Shown here: in pieces, positions 17,691 through 28,013 of the stretch
Position numbering within the stretch: the first letter of the stretch is position 1
How the letters are laid out: the number at the start of each line of letters is the position of its first letter
Source of the DNA: Shewanella schlegeliana
GTDB taxonomy: Bacteria > Pseudomonadota > Gammaproteobacteria > Enterobacterales > Shewanellaceae
Reading direction: 5' to 3'
DNA length: 64,000 nt
NCBI RefSeq assembly: GCF_016765635.1
Contig: NZ_JAESVD010000001.1
Coordinates: 372,001-436,000, forward strand
Made by a program: the position numbers and the translations under genes
The notes under the pieces: model-generated
Told to the model about the DNA's origin: nothing
What the model saw: only the letters and a program-made list of their open reading frames with translations
Databases searched by the model: none

Positions 17691-17717
17691 AAAGACGGGC
17701 TATACCCGTCTTTTTTA
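17691..17717. terminator. Bidirectional terminator between msrBA and the SulP gene
   Basis: A 9-bp stem, aaagacggg/cccgtcttt, with a 5-nt loop is followed by TTT on the plus strand and by TTTTTGTTTTC on the minus strand. It lies between convergent genes. Confidence 0.8.
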
Positions 17718-17744
17718 TCACTTTAGCTATTAGCCTGAATCGAT

Positions 17745-19304
17745 TTACGAGTCTAGCTTATCATCGGCCACTTTATAGTGAGGATCTTCAATCAAGTTAA
17801 CCTCAACTAAATCACCCGCTTTATCTAGCAACTTCTTACAGTCACGGCTTAAATGGCGTAAATGCAGTCGTTTGCCTGCACCTACATAACGCTCGGCTAG
17901 CGTATCGATAGCATCTAGGGCTGAGTGATCGCACACTCGTGAGTTTTGGAAATCGACAATAACATCTTGTGGATCGGTCTTAGCGTGGAATAGCTCTAAG
18001 AATTCAGCAACTGAACCGAAGAATAGCGGGCCGTTTAGCTTATACACTTTCCAGCCATTTTGATCTTCGCTGATCTCTACGTTGATATGTTTTGCATGTT
18101 CCCAAGCAAATACCAATGCAGAAACGATAACACCAACAAATACCGCGAATGCAAGGTCTGTAAATACCGTCACTATGGTCACAAGGATGATAACGAATGC
18201 ATCGTGCTTAGGCACTTTGCGCATCACTTTAAAGCTTGCCCACTCGAATGTACCGAGAACCACCATAAACATCACACCAACGAGAGCCGCTAGTGGGATC
18301 ATCTCGATAAATGCTGAACCGAACAGGATAAATGCAAGTAAAGCAAGCGCTGCAGTTATGCCCGATAGTCGTCCACGTCCACCTGAGTTGATGTTAATCA
18401 TTGACTGACCAATCATGGCGCAGCCACCCATGGCACCGAAGAAGCCGCTAGTAATATTACCCACGCCTTGACCAATACACTCTTTGTTACCACGTCCACG
18501 AGTACCAGTCATCTCGTCAATAACCGTTAGGGTTAACAGTGACTCAATCAAGCCCACTGCCGCAAGAATAAGCGAGTAAGGAAGAATGATATAAAGCGTC
18601 TCTAGATTGAACTCAACGGCAGGAATAGAGAAGGTTGGCAGACTACCTGCAATGGTCGCATTGTCGTTACCACTCATTGACTTTAAAAAGTCTAGTACGG
18701 TGCGAGTATCTAGGTTAAAGAAGGTAACCAGTAACGTCACAGTTAATATTGCAGCCAATGACGACGGTATTGCAGTAGTAAGCTTTGGTAAGAACTGAAT
18801 AATAGCCATCGTTAACGCGACTAAACCAAGCATCAACAGGAGTTGATCTTGTGGCAGCCAGCTGAGCACGCCGTTGGCATCGGGTGTTTTGAACTGACCA
18901 AGCTGAGCTAAGAAGATCACGATTGCTAAGCCGTTCACAAAACCTATCATTACAGGGTAGGGAACGATACGAATAAACTTACCGAGTTTAAAGACACCCG
19001 CGGAAACTTGAATTAATCCCGCAAGCACTACGGCAGCAAATAAGTACTGAACCCCATGCTCGGCAACAAGGGCAACCATGACCACAGCCATGGCTCCGGT
19101 GGCACCTGAGATCATACCTGGACGACCACCAATAAGCGCCGTAATAAGACCCATAATGAAAGCTGCATATAAGCCAACCATAGGCTCAACACCTGCAACG
19201 AATGCAAATGCAACCGCTTCAGGGACTAATGCAAGGGCAACGGTTAGCCCTGAAAGTAAGTCAGCTCTGTGACTGGCAGTTTTGTGACGAATAAGATCGA
19301 ACAT
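17745..19304 (-). CDS. SulP-family anion transporter with STAS domain
   Basis: A 519-aa inner-membrane permease with about eleven hydrophobic spans (about 20-390) and a C-terminal cytosolic STAS domain (about 405-510, [20 protein letters not shown]). The family carries sulfate, bicarbonate or dicarboxylates, often with Na+ or H+. The first spans ([22 protein letters not shown]) and the [22 protein letters not shown] stretch match SulP. Bicarbonate or sulfate is plausible, but the substrate cannot be assigned by eye and no carbonic anhydrase or sulfur genes are adjacent. The gene is monocistronic. Confidence 0.88.
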   Translation of the reverse strand: MFDLIRHKTASHRADLLSGLTVALALVPEAVAFAFVAGVEPMVGLYAAFIMGLITALIGGRPGMISGATGAMAVVMVALVAEHGVQYLFAAVVLAGLIQVSAGVFKLGKFIRIVPYPVMIGFVNGLAIVIFLAQLGQFKTPDANGVLSWLPQDQLLLMLGLVALTMAIIQFLPKLTTAIPSSLAAILTVTLLVTFFNLDTRTVLDFLKSMSGNDNATIAGSLPTFSIPAVEFNLETLYIILPYSLILAAVGLIESLLTLTVIDEMTGTRGRGNKECIGQGVGNITSGFFGAMGGCAMIGQSMININSGGRGRLSGITAALALLAFILFGSAFIEMIPLAALVGVMFMVVLGTFEWASFKVMRKVPKHDAFVIILVTIVTVFTDLAFAVFVGVIVSALVFAWEHAKHINVEISEDQNGWKVYKLNGPLFFGSVAEFLELFHAKTDPQDVIVDFQNSRVCDHSALDAIDTLAERYVGAGKRLHLRHLSRDCKKLLDKAGDLVEVNLIEDPHYKVADDKLDS

Positions 19305-19381
19305 TTAGCCTCTGTTATAATTTTGTTGTAGTAGTAATGAATATCGGCCGCGAATACTAACAAATTTCGGCCTGTTTTTAA

Positions 19382-19416
19382 ATAAAAAAGCCATGCTATA
19401 AAGCATGGCTTTTAGG
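19382..19416 (-). terminator. rne terminator
   Basis: An 11-bp stem, aaagccatgct/agcatggcttt, with a short loop lies 22 bp past the rne stop. On the minus strand it is followed by TTTATT. Confidence 0.8.
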
Positions 19417-19434
19417 TAAACCGATTAACTCAGT

Positions 19435-22400
19435 TTATGTGCGGACAGTTTCTGAATTAGCACTGTTTGCAGTTCTTGGCTTTGCAATTTCGGCTGATTC
19501 GCTCGCTTCATATTGACGCCCTGTAGGGGTAGCAATATTTGCTCTGGTTTCAACTGTAGGCTTAGTTGTATCTGACATAACCATAGAACCAAAACGGCTA
19601 GTTGCTTTAGCGACAGACTTAACTTCAACTGCAGTCTCGACAACCGGTGCTTTTTCAGCAATGGCTTCTACTGTTGATTGTTGAGTTGCCTGAATAGCAG
19701 CAGGTTTTGCCATTGGGGCTGAAGCTGTCTTAGAAGAGGCCTCTACCTTTTTAGCAGGTTCGCTAGGCTTAGCTTCAACTTCTGGCTTAGCTTCAACTAC
19801 AGGCTTAGCTTCAACTTCAGGTTTCACTTCAACTACAGGTTTCGCTTCAACTTCAGGTTTAGCTTCAACTTCAGGTTTCGCTTCAACTACTGGTTTAGCT
19901 TCAACTACTGGTTTAGCTTCAACTACAGGTTTCGCTTCAACTTCAGGTTTCGCTTCAACTACTGGTTTAGCTTCAACTACTGGTTTAGCTTCAACTACTG
20001 GTTTAGCTTCAACTTCTGGCTTAGCTTCAACTACAGGTTTCGCTTCAACTTCTGGCTTAGCTTCAACTACAGGTTTCGCTTCAACTTCTGGCTTAGCTTC
20101 GACTACAGGTTTCGCTTCAACTTCTGGCTTAGTTTCAACTACAGGTTGAGCTTCAACAGCAGCTTTTGCTTCAGCTGGTGCAACAACTACAACATCAGAA
20201 GTGCTTTCAACGACAGTCGTTACAGGCTCAATGGCTGCAACTGCAGATTGACCTTCTTCTGTTTGCTGAGCTGCGTCTCCATCACGGCGGCGACGTTGAC
20301 CTGCAGCGCGAAGATGACGCGGGCTACGACGGCTTCTGCGCTGGCCTTCACGTGGCTCACGTGCATTCTCTTCTGAAGTCACTTCTTCAGTTGAGTCAAC
20401 TTTAGCCTCTACGTTTGTTTCAGCAACTTTTTCAACCTTAGCTTCAACTGGCGTTTCTACAGCAGGCTTTGGTGCTTCAACAGCTGTTTCAACCGTAGTT
20501 GTCGCTTCAACTTGTTCTGCTACTTCAGTCGCTTCAACTTTAGCCTTAGGTTTGCGTGGCTGACGCTTTGGACGTGCAGGCTTATCTTCGTTTGTCGCTA
20601 AAGTTGGTGCTGGAGCATCAACTTTAGCGGCTTCCGCTTTAACCTCTTCAGTCTCGTTGCTTACACGCACTTTACGACGCATGTTACGACGTTGGCGACG
20701 TTCACGTGCTGCTTCTTGCTTAGGCTGCTCGTTCTCGTTGCTACTCTCTTGGCGAGAGCGTGTTTTTTCGGCGCGAGGTTGACGTTTGCTTGTATCTTCT
20801 TGAGACTGAGAACGATCGTCGGTTCTATCGTTACGACTGTTCTTGCTACGCTTCTCTTTAGTCTGCTCTGTGTCGTTACGGTTTTCATTGCGGTTACGAC
20901 GAGGGTCATTACGGCGATTACTATTACGACGGTTATTATTACGGCCTTGGCTGCTGCGGCTGTCTTTATCTTGCTTCTTAGGTTCAGCTTTTGGCTCTTC
21001 TTTGCTACCAAATAGAGAACTAATAGCTGCAGCAATCTTAGCAAAGAAACCAGGTTCTTCTTTCTTTGGTGCAGCAGGCTTAGTTTCAACTATTGGTGCT
21101 TTCTTTGGCGTAGAGAAACCTTTTAGTGCTGGCTGTGGAGCCGCAGCTCTTTCAAGCTTACGTGGTTCGTATAGCTTAGACTCTTCTTTTTCAAGTAACT
21201 TGTAGCTAGACTCACTGATCTCATCATCCTTACGATGACGTACAACACGGTAATCCGGTGTGGTCATATTTGGATCTGGGATCACGTACACTTCAACGTT
21301 ATGGCGTTTTTCAGTGATACGGATAGCTTTACGCTTTTCGTTTAGTAGGAAAGCGGCAACATCGACAGGCACAACCGCTTCAATTTGCGATGTGTTCTCT
21401 TTAATTGCTTCCTCTTCCATTAGACGAAGAATCGAGAGCGCAAGAGATTCTGTACCACGAATTGTACCTTGGCCATGACAACGTGGGCATAAATGTGCTG
21501 CAGACTCTTCAAGTGAAGGGCGTAGACGCTGACGCGACATCTCCATCAAGCCAAAGCGAGAGATACGGCCTAGTTGTACGCGAGCTCTGTCGTGATGAAC
21601 GGCATCTTGCATACGTTTTTCAACTTCACGTTGATGACGTACTGGAGTCATATCGATAAAGTCGATAACAACTAAACCACCTAAGTCACGTAGACGTAAT
21701 TGACGTGCAATTTCATCAGCGGCTTCAAGGTTAGTATTTAGTGCCGTCTCTTCGATATCACCGCCTTTCGTTGCGCGGGCTGAGTTAATGTCGATAGAGG
21801 TTAGCGCTTCAGTCGGATCGATTACAATCGAGCCACCAGATGGTAGACGCACTTCGCGTTGGAATGCAGACTCGATTTGAGTTTCGATCTGGTAATGTGT
21901 AAATAGTGGTACTTCAGCGTCGTAACGCTTAATACGCTCGACAAAGTCAGGACGAACAAGTGAAACGTGCTCTTTTGCCTGCTCATAGATGCGTGGGTGG
22001 TCGATCAAGATCTCGCCAACATCGCGACGTAAATAGTCACGGATAGCACGAACGATAACGTTACTTTCTTGATGGATTAGGAAAGGTGCTGGTGCACTCT
22101 CTGCAGCTTCTTTGATTGCAGCCCAGTGATGCTGTAGTACTTTTAAGTCCCACTTTAGTTCTGCTGGATCTTTACCCACACCTGCGGTGCGAACGATTAG
22201 ACCCATGCCTTGTGGCACTTCAAGTTCTGCTAGAGCAGCTTTAAGTTCAGTACGCTCATCACCTTCGATACGACGTGAAATACCGCCGGCACGAGGGTTA
22301 TTTGGCATAAGAACAAGATAAGAACCCGCTAGACTGATAAAGGTAGTCAGTGCGGCGCCTTTATTGCCGCGCTCTTCTTTATCAATTTGAATGATAACTT

Positions 22401-22695
22401 CCTGACCTTCTTTAACCACTTCCTTAATGCTAGGACGGCCTTGGAAAGAGTAACCCTTAGGGAAGTATTCACGAGCAATTTCTTTAAGAGGTAGGAAGCC
22501 GTGACGTTCAGCACCATAATCAACGAAGGCCGCTTCAAGAGACGGTTCTACTCGTGTAATTGTGCCTTTGTAAATATTGGCTTTCTTTTGTTCATGACCT
22601 GGGCTTTCGATATCCAAATCATACAGTTGTTGCCCATCAACAAGGGCAACGCGCAACTCTTCAGATTGAGTCGCATTGATTAACATCCGTTTCAT
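19435..22695 (-). CDS. rne: Ribonuclease E
   Basis: A 1086-aa endoribonuclease that initiates mRNA decay and processes rRNA and tRNA, and scaffolds the degradosome. The N-terminal catalytic half (about 1-510) is nearly E. coli-like: an S1 domain, the DNase I-like region with [20 protein letters not shown] (catalytic aspartates), and the zinc-link CPRCHGQGT near residue 404. The C-terminal half is unstructured. It has an Arg/Asn-rich RNA-binding region (about 565-690), an Arg-rich second patch (about 795-815) and 21 tandem hexapeptides. A long leader precedes it, as in E. coli, where it mediates autoregulation. It is divergent from rluC. Confidence 0.97.
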   Translation of the reverse strand: MKRMLINATQSEELRVALVDGQQLYDLDIESPGHEQKKANIYKGTITRVEPSLEAAFVDYGAERHGFLPLKEIAREYFPKGYSFQGRPSIKEVVKEGQEVIIQIDKEERGNKGAALTTFISLAGSYLVLMPNNPRAGGISRRIEGDERTELKAALAELEVPQGMGLIVRTAGVGKDPAELKWDLKVLQHHWAAIKEAAESAPAPFLIHQESNVIVRAIRDYLRRDVGEILIDHPRIYEQAKEHVSLVRPDFVERIKRYDAEVPLFTHYQIETQIESAFQREVRLPSGGSIVIDPTEALTSIDINSARATKGGDIEETALNTNLEAADEIARQLRLRDLGGLVVIDFIDMTPVRHQREVEKRMQDAVHHDRARVQLGRISRFGLMEMSRQRLRPSLEESAAHLCPRCHGQGTIRGTESLALSILRLMEEEAIKENTSQIEAVVPVDVAAFLLNEKRKAIRITEKRHNVEVYVIPDPNMTTPDYRVVRHRKDDEISESSYKLLEKEESKLYEPRKLERAAAPQPALKGFSTPKKAPIVETKPAAPKKEEPGFFAKIAAAISSLFGSKEEPKAEPKKQDKDSRSSQGRNNNRRNSNRRNDPRRNRNENRNDTEQTKEKRSKNSRNDRTDDRSQSQEDTSKRQPRAEKTRSRQESSNENEQPKQEAARERRQRRNMRRKVRVSNETEEVKAEAAKVDAPAPTLATNEDKPARPKRQPRKPKAKVEATEVAEQVEATTTVETAVEAPKPAVETPVEAKVEKVAETNVEAKVDSTEEVTSEENAREPREGQRRSRRSPRHLRAAGQRRRRDGDAAQQTEEGQSAVAAIEPVTTVVESTSDVVVVAPAEAKAAVEAQPVVETKPEVEAKPVVEAKPEVEAKPVVEAKPEVEAKPVVEAKPEVEAKPVVEAKPVVEAKPVVEAKPEVEAKPVVEAKPVVEAKPVVEAKPEVEAKPEVEAKPVVEVKPEVEAKPVVEAKPEVEAKPSEPAKKVEASSKTASAPMAKPAAIQATQQSTVEAIAEKAPVVETAVEVKSVAKATSRFGSMVMSDTTKPTVETRANIATPTGRQYEASESAEIAKPRTANSANSETVRT
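19765..20142 (-). repeat. 21 tandem 18-bp units in rne ([12 protein letters not shown])
   Basis: Exactly 378 bp, or 21 six-codon units, encodes residues 852-977 of RNase E as V/E-V-E-A-K-P with three slight variants. The period is 18 bp, it stays in frame, and units differ mainly at synonymous third positions and V/E swaps. It is a coding tandem array, prone to slippage. Confidence 0.95.
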
Positions 22696-23292
22696 GATGA
22701 CGTAATTCTTCTTTAATAGTAGGTCATCAAACGATACTTATTTCACTGCATTACGGGCCTAGGATTATTAAACAGGACCTCACGGTCGGCCTCTAGGCAA
22801 GGTGCGCATTGCTGTTAGACGCATTCTCTGCGTGTCGCATCCTATTTATGGCTTATTTTTTAATGTTTACAAAAACAAGGAATTCGTTGTTAAACGTCAA
22901 CCAACCCCATAAATTCTTTAAATACTTTCCAGTAATGCCAATTCGAAACGGTAGCGTCTGACGACGAGTTAAAATTATTCTTCGAAATGGGGGCGTATGC
23001 AGCAGAGAAACCAGTTGTAAGTTGGGTTTTCATTTCGATTTAGTCGTGAAAGCATATGTTAAGCTTTTTAATTGATACAACGACCCGTAAATCAATGATT
23101 TACTATCAAAATTAAAACATTTTTAGTCTCGTGCTGTAACGCTATGCTGCGGCGAGTTATGGACACTTTATCCACTATTTATCACCGATAGCCGGGGAAA
23201 TATAGCAATAATAGATAAAATCAGCAAATGGAAAGGCATAAATCTTTTGAGTTGTGTACAATGCGTGGCAACGAAATACACGATGGCGCAGC
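22696..23292. promoter_or_regulatory. rne-rluC divergent region with long rne leader
   Basis: A 597-bp gap between the divergent genes with no other credible gene. The minus-strand half would make an untranslated rne leader of several hundred bases, with GC-rich potential hairpins around 22765-22850. E. coli rne has a 361-nt leader through which RNase E cleaves its own mRNA. The position and length suggest the same control, but I did not align the structure. The rluC promoter must lie near 23200-23270; TACAAT at 23257 is a possible -10. Confidence 0.5.
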
Positions 23293-24252
23293 ATGAATAC
23301 TCCACCTTTAAAAGCACAAGTTCAAATGGTCACGATTGATGAAGACCACGTTGGACAACGTATTGACAATTTTCTTCTGACAAAACTAAAAGGCGTCCCT
23401 AAAAGTATGATCTATCGGATCGTGCGTAAGGGCGAGGTCAGAGTCAATAAAAAACGCATCAAGCCAGAATACAAGTTGGCCGATGGTGACGTTGTGCGTG
23501 TTCCCCCAGTCCGGGTTTCTGAATCGGAAGGCCGACCTGGTCCATCAGCAAAGTTAACCAAAGTGTCTCAGCTCGAAGAGCGGATTTTGTATGAAGACAA
23601 ATTTCTTATTGTGCTAAACAAGCCTTCGGGGATCGCCGTACATGGTGGTAGTGGTGTGGAGTTCGGCGTTATCGAGGCGATGCGTTCTTTACGTACACAA
23701 CAGAAGTTTTTGGAATTGGTTCACCGACTCGATAAAGAAACATCGGGCGTGTTGCTTATTGCCAAGAAACGTAGCGCACTAAGACACCTACATGATCAAC
23801 TTCGCTTTAAGAAGATGCAAAAGGATTATGTCGCACTGGTCAGAGGCGAGTGGCAGAGCCACGATAAGGTGATAAAAGCACCTTTACTTAAATTAACGCT
23901 TAAATCTGGTGAGCGTATCGTTCGTGTTAATAAAGAGGGTAAAGAGTCTGAAACCCGCTTTAAAGTTTTGCAGCGCTATAGCGATTCAACGCTAGTACAG
24001 GCGAGTCCAGTGACGGGACGTACTCACCAAATTCGTGTGCATTGTCAATATGCGGGTCACCCAATTGCTTGTGATGAGAAGTATAGTGAGCAGAAGTTTG
24101 ATGACTCGATGCGAGCACAAGGACTAAATCGACTATTTTTACACGCGGCGCAGCTTAAGTTTACTCATCCCGACACGGAAGAGGTGATGCAGGTTAAAGC
24201 GCCATTAGACACAATACTCGAATCAACCTTAAAGAAGTTAAAGAAAGTATGA
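23293..24252 (+). CDS. rluC: 23S rRNA pseudouridine(955/2504/2580) synthase
   Basis: A 319-aa enzyme that isomerises three uridines in 23S rRNA to pseudouridine during 50S assembly. It has an N-terminal S4 RNA-binding domain (about 20-80, QRIDNFLLTKLKGVPKSMIYRIVRKGEVRVN) and an RluA-type catalytic domain with the aspartate in HRLDKETSG (about D147). Its sequence follows E. coli RluC closely, which separates it from RluD. The frame extends 13 codons upstream; the ATG at MNTPPLKAQ gives the family N-terminus, although no strong Shine-Dalgarno is visible. It overlaps the next gene by ATGA. Confidence 0.93.
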   Translation: MNTPPLKAQVQMVTIDEDHVGQRIDNFLLTKLKGVPKSMIYRIVRKGEVRVNKKRIKPEYKLADGDVVRVPPVRVSESEGRPGPSAKLTKVSQLEERILYEDKFLIVLNKPSGIAVHGGSGVEFGVIEAMRSLRTQQKFLELVHRLDKETSGVLLIAKKRSALRHLHDQLRFKKMQKDYVALVRGEWQSHDKVIKAPLLKLTLKSGERIVRVNKEGKESETRFKVLQRYSDSTLVQASPVTGRTHQIRVHCQYAGHPIACDEKYSEQKFDDSMRAQGLNRLFLHAAQLKFTHPDTEEVMQVKAPLDTILESTLKKLKKV

Positions 24253-24896
24253 AGCCTTACGAATTAGTCATCTTTGATTGGGATGGAACCTTAATGGACT
24301 CCATCAGTAAAATTGTTACCTGTATGCAGCAGATGGCGCAATCGTTATCTATTGCCACGCCTTCAGAGTTAGCAATTCGCGATGTGATCGGTTTATCGAT
24401 GGAAGAGGCACTTAAAACCTTGTATCCAACGTTACCGTCAGTCGACTTCGAACCCATGATTAATTCGTACAAAGAGCATTACTTAACGCTAAATACGACA
24501 CCAAGCCCCCTGTTTGACGGTAGTGAAGAGTTACTGAGCCAGCTGAGCGCGAATCGTTACCGCTTAGCTGTGGCAACAGGGAAGGGGCGTAATGGCTTAA
24601 ATAGAGTATTAACTGAAACAGGTTTAGGTCATCACTTTGAATCAAGCCGCTGTGCGGATGAGTCAAAGAGTAAACCTAACCCTGATATGATCCATGAGTT
24701 ATTGGATGAGCTGAAAGTTAAGCCTCATCGAGCGATAATGGTTGGTGATTCATTACATGATCTAAATATGGCTAATAATGCCGGTATCGACGCGGTTGGT
24801 GTCAGTTATGGTGCTCATAGTGAATCAAAACTACTTTTGGCCCAGCCAAAGGCTATTATTCACAGGCCGATAGAATTGTTAAGTGTATTAGCCTAG
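24249..24896 (+). CDS. HAD-IA hydrolase (phosphoglycolate phosphatase-like)
   Basis: A 215-aa haloacid dehalogenase-type phosphatase. Motif I is DWDGTLMDS (nucleophile and acid aspartates near residues 10 and 12), motif II the threonine in VATGKG, motif III a lysine in SKPNPDM, and motif IV GDSLHDLNMANNAG. The alpha-helical C1 cap between motifs I and II is typical of Gph/PGMB enzymes. It overlaps the rluC stop by ATGA, so it is translationally coupled to it. The substrate cannot be read from sequence. Confidence 0.85.
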   Translation: MKPYELVIFDWDGTLMDSISKIVTCMQQMAQSLSIATPSELAIRDVIGLSMEEALKTLYPTLPSVDFEPMINSYKEHYLTLNTTPSPLFDGSEELLSQLSANRYRLAVATGKGRNGLNRVLTETGLGHHFESSRCADESKSKPNPDMIHELLDELKVKPHRAIMVGDSLHDLNMANNAGIDAVGVSYGAHSESKLLLAQPKAIIHRPIELLSVLA

Positions 24897-25753
24897 CTTC
24901 TATAGCTTTAATGCTAATTGAACTAGCTTTGGCCAATTCTGATAGCTCTTAACTTTAGCTCCTAATTTCATAGCCTGTCTGCGAGTTTAGCCCCGATAAT
25001 ATAAACCCGGGGCTAAAACTTTACGCCTCTATTACCTTATAACTCTATTTTCATTGTCCGATGAGAATTCCTGCTATCAATGGAAACTTGGTCTGTACTC
25101 CCCCTAAGTCAGTATCCTTGTTTCTGTTCGAACATTTCATTATCGACATAATTGATTAATGAAGAGAGGGCGTCTAAAGGAGTATTCACTAAGTGAAGTC
25201 AGATGTTTGTGCTGTTCCTCATTTTGTGGCCAAATCCTCCCTATTATGGTTTAACGCTTTCTCAGCTTGGTAACTATAAACTCGCAATTTTGCTATTAAC
25301 TCAAAACGAGGAAGATCTATCACCATCGAAAAATGCAATGACTCCCCCGTATACTTTCTTGTATGAGGACTGAGCAAAGCCCGCCCAGCGACAATTACTG
25401 ATAAGAGTGAGTGCTTTTAATACTCGAGTAAAACTGTTCGTCGGCATAAGGTGTCATAGGAACAAGGTGTGACTAGTAGAGCAATGCTTGTTCAGTGCCG
25501 TTCTTATCCCAATCCCTAAACCATATACGGTGAGTTTAAGCCGCTAAGCATTGCCTTATTCGACTGTAAATCTAAGTTGAAATAGTCGTAGACGGCGTAT
25601 TTGTTCGTAACCAAGCTAATGATGATGTCGTTAATCTAACCGTTTTTAAGGTTCAGTAAATCATTCGCAACAGGGCTACTAGCGCTAATTTGGGGTAATA
25701 GCGCTAGAACAGCTCGTTATTCGCAAGAAGCCTGTTGCAGCTCACTTGAGCGT
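24897..25753. other. 857-bp gap without a recognised gene
   Basis: No ORF of normal length on either strand, no clear terminator, tRNA-like fold or terminal repeats. The only coding-like stretch is a minus-strand frame ending at 25219. It can be read as MVIDLPRFELIAKLRVYSYQ from the ATG at 25326 and stays open for about 30 codons upstream. It could be a decayed gene or an old insertion between the rluC pair and maf, which lie closer together in E. coli. Confidence 0.4.
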
Positions 25754-26335
25754 TTAAAGCACGTTGACGCCTTGACGGTGGAGAAGGTCGATAAGTGAGA
25801 TTAATGGTAGGCCTATTAATGTGTTTGGGTCTTTACCTTCAAGTCTTTCAAATAGTGCGATTCCAAGCCCTTCGCTCTTGAAACTGCCTGCGCAGTAATA
25901 AGGTTGCTCCATGTCGACATAATTGCAGATCTGTTCGTGGGTCAGGCTTCGAAAGTGCACGATGAACGGCTCTACAATCGCTTCGACTTCACCAGTGTTG
26001 CCGTTATGCAGGGCAAGACCTGTATAAAAGGTGATTGACTGACCACTGGCAGCCGTTAACTGCTCGATGGCCGTCTCACGTTTAAGTGGCTTACCAATGA
26101 TTTGATTATTTATCACGGCAACTTGATCTGAGCCAATCACAATCGAGTTTGGCTTTTGTTTCGCTCCTGCAGCCGCTTTTAGCTTCGCTAAGCGCAAAAC
26201 CAATTCGGTCGGGGATTCGTTATCAAGCGGAGTTTCATCGACCTCAGGAGAGCAGCTGTCAAATTCCAATGCTAACTTTTCGAGCAGTTGTTGCCTAAAA
26301 GGGGAGGTTGAAGCTAAAACGATGGATGTAGACAT
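25754..26335 (-). CDS. yceF: Maf/YceF 7-methyl-GTP pyrophosphatase
   Basis: A 193-aa nucleotide pyrophosphatase of the Maf family, which removes non-canonical nucleotides such as m7GTP. The start [15 protein letters not shown] matches the Maf signature, followed by the acidic PEVDE and [16 protein letters not shown]. These, with the Phe-Arg-Gln after STSP, place it in the YceF branch rather than YhdE (dTTP/UTP). It sits next to the yceD-rpmF operon as in E. coli but is transcribed in the opposite direction to it. No partner is cotranscribed. Confidence 0.88.
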   Translation of the reverse strand: MSTSIVLASTSPFRQQLLEKLALEFDSCSPEVDETPLDNESPTELVLRLAKLKAAAGAKQKPNSIVIGSDQVAVINNQIIGKPLKRETAIEQLTAASGQSITFYTGLALHNGNTGEVEAIVEPFIVHFRSLTHEQICNYVDMEQPYYCAGSFKSEGLGIALFERLEGKDPNTLIGLPLISLIDLLHRQGVNVL

Positions 26336-26678
26336 AGTGGACCTTGTGATGTTTACGATTGCCTAAAGTTTAGTGAGTGAGCCAAACCTTGTTGCGGCTA
26401 TCGAGAGGCTTTCGCTCAAGATAAAGATGATATTGTCACTAAACTTGCTACATCGGGGCAAGTCTTATCGAGATTTTTTAATGGAATAATTATATCAATC
26501 GTTATCTATGGTAATTGGTAGGTAGATAAAAGGTTAACACTGACTAGTTAAGTGCTATTTATATCGTAACTCGACTGAAATTGATATCAATAGGTCGTAT
26601 TCAGCTGGCATACAGGAGGTAAACCGTATTGTGTATTGGAACTAAGATGATTAAGACAGTATAGATAGGAGTATGGTT
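26336..26678. other. Divergent intergenic region maf / small membrane protein
   Basis: A 343-bp gap that is AT-rich and has no convincing gene. It should hold the maf promoter (minus) and that of the following small gene (plus). A free-standing GGAGGT at 26616-26621 has no ATG at a suitable distance. Confidence 0.35.
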
Positions 26679-26879
26679 ATGCTTAAATTATGGATTGCAA
26701 TTTTGATTATGTTGTCTGTAGTGGTTCACTTAAGTGGCGATGTTAGCCGTCCATTTTATCCAACAATCTTGTTTGCAATGGTGCTTGGAGCGCTTGCGAG
26801 GGAAGGCATTGCAAGGCTTGACCATGTGGTAGTGCACTGGGCATCAGGTGTTAAGCACGCCAACAAACCTGAAAGTTAA
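26679..26879 (+). CDS. Small membrane protein, unknown function
   Basis: A protein of about 66 aa with two hydrophobic stretches, residues 3-19 (KLWIAILIMLSVVVHLS) and about 28-41 (FYPTILFAMVLGAL), followed by a basic amphipathic tail. I chose the second ATG, two codons in from the first, because AGGAG ends 7 nt before it whereas the first ATG is only one base away. No family is recognised. It has a single upstream Shine-Dalgarno and is not clearly cotranscribed with either neighbour. Confidence 0.6.
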   Translation: MLKLWIAILIMLSVVVHLSGDVSRPFYPTILFAMVLGALAREGIARLDHVVVHWASGVKHANKPES

Positions 26880-27285
26880 ACTATATTAATATAGTGCCTT
26901 TGAATGCAAATGAGTGATGCTTGAAAAGTCATTTCTAAGGGCGAGGCATCCTAATTTAGATGCCGAGTCGAAGGTGTTATTAAACTATTCAACTGCTTAG
27001 ATTAAAACGCTTGGCTTAAAATTGAACCATTAATCGATAGTGATGACTCTTTTGTTGTAACTGTTTATAGAGCTGCTTTATTAACAAGGTCACAAAAAAA
27101 GATGTCGCCGATGGATTTACGAACACTTAAACGCATTTATAGGTGAAATATAATGTATTGGCGGCTTTGTTTCTTGTACAATGCGGTCACCTAACAACTC
27201 ACTTAGCTGAATCAAACAGTGGTTATTCATCTTGAACGTACAAGAGTATTGACTTCTGCTAAAATTCACCTAAAATGCGCGCCTT
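26880..27285. other. Intergenic region upstream of the yceD-fab operon
   Basis: A 406-bp gap that is mostly AT-rich. Only the promoter-like pair just before yceD stands out. No other gene or RNA is seen. Confidence 0.4.
27249..27276 (+). promoter_or_regulatory. Likely sigma-70 promoter of the yceD-rpmF-fab operon
   Basis: TTGACT, 16 bp, TAAAAT. The -10 hexamer ends nine bases before the yceD ATG, so transcription starting from it would begin at, or within a few bases of, the start codon. Confidence 0.5.
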
Positions 27286-27810
27286 ATGCAAACAGTAAAG
27301 ATACCGGTTTCAATTGATCCCGTTCGCGCTGCCAGTAGCCAGATTTCGTATGAAGGCATGGTACCTGGTAAGCAGTTAAAGCGATTAAATGAATTATGTG
27401 CCGGCGACTGTTCTGACGTGGCAGTGTCGCTTGAATGCGGCGTAGATATACAGGGGATAGTCTACCTTAACGGGAAGGCTGTGACGGAGCTCACTCTGGA
27501 TTGTCAACGTTGTATGACACTATTTACCACTGAGGTTACGGTCGAGTTTAGTTTTGGACTTTGTAAGACTGAAGCTGAAATCGATGAGCTCCCGGATGCG
27601 TATGAGCCTATTGAGTGCAATGAAATTGGCGAAATTCGTCTGCATCAATTGATTGAAGATGAATTGATAGTTGCTATGCCTTTGATTGCCATGCATGAGA
27701 ATGAAGATTGTCATCTAGGCAAACAAGATATAGTAGTAGGCGAGATCGAACCCGCTCAAGAGGAGCGTCCAAATCCGTTTGCAGTGTTAGAAAAACTGAA
27801 GAGCAAGTAA
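27286..27810 (+). CDS. yceD: 23S rRNA accumulation protein YceD (DUF177)
   Basis: A 174-aa small cytosolic protein of the DUF177 family, needed for 23S rRNA accumulation in E. coli. The start MQTVKIPVSIDPVRAASSQ, the CQRC motif and the ending RPNPFAVLEKLKSK match E. coli YceD. It is the first gene of the operon yceD-rpmF-plsX-fabH-fabD-fabG. No Shine-Dalgarno sequence is visible before the ATG, and a promoter-like pair ends nine bases upstream, so the message may be nearly leaderless. It lies 17 bp from rpmF. Confidence 0.9.
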   Translation: MQTVKIPVSIDPVRAASSQISYEGMVPGKQLKRLNELCAGDCSDVAVSLECGVDIQGIVYLNGKAVTELTLDCQRCMTLFTTEVTVEFSFGLCKTEAEIDELPDAYEPIECNEIGEIRLHQLIEDELIVAMPLIAMHENEDCHLGKQDIVVGEIEPAQEERPNPFAVLEKLKSK

Positions 27811-27827
27811 TCTAGGAGACAGGGCCA

Positions 27828-27998
27828 ATGGCTGTACAACAGAATAAAAAATCTCGTTCTAAGCGCGGTATGCGTCGTTCACACGATTCTTTGAGCACAG
27901 CTCAATTATCTGTGGATGCAACGAGTGGTGAACTACACCGTCGTCACAACGTGACTGCGGACGGTTTCTACCGTGGTCAAAAGGTTATCAACAAGTAA
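27828..27998 (+). CDS. rpmF: 50S ribosomal protein L32
   Basis: A 56-aa ribosomal protein of the large subunit. The conserved start [20 protein letters not shown] and the end [14 protein letters not shown] are diagnostic. It is a strongly basic protein, one residue shorter than in E. coli. It lies between yceD and plsX, the classic context linking ribosome and lipid synthesis. AGGAGACAGG provides a Shine-Dalgarno. Zinc-binding cysteines are absent, as in the E. coli form. Confidence 0.95.
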   Translation: MAVQQNKKSRSKRGMRRSHDSLSTAQLSVDATSGELHRRHNVTADGFYRGQKVINK

Positions 27999-28013
27999 TT
28001 TGTTGAGACCCTT

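Noticed and set aside
19765..20142. Regular repeats that could suggest a CRISPR array
   Set aside because: The period is 18 bp without unique spacers, and the units are in-frame codons of rne.
20661..21089. Minus-strand 142-codon frame and its plus-strand counterparts
   Set aside because: They are alternative frames of the low-complexity Arg/Lys-rich C-terminal part of rne.
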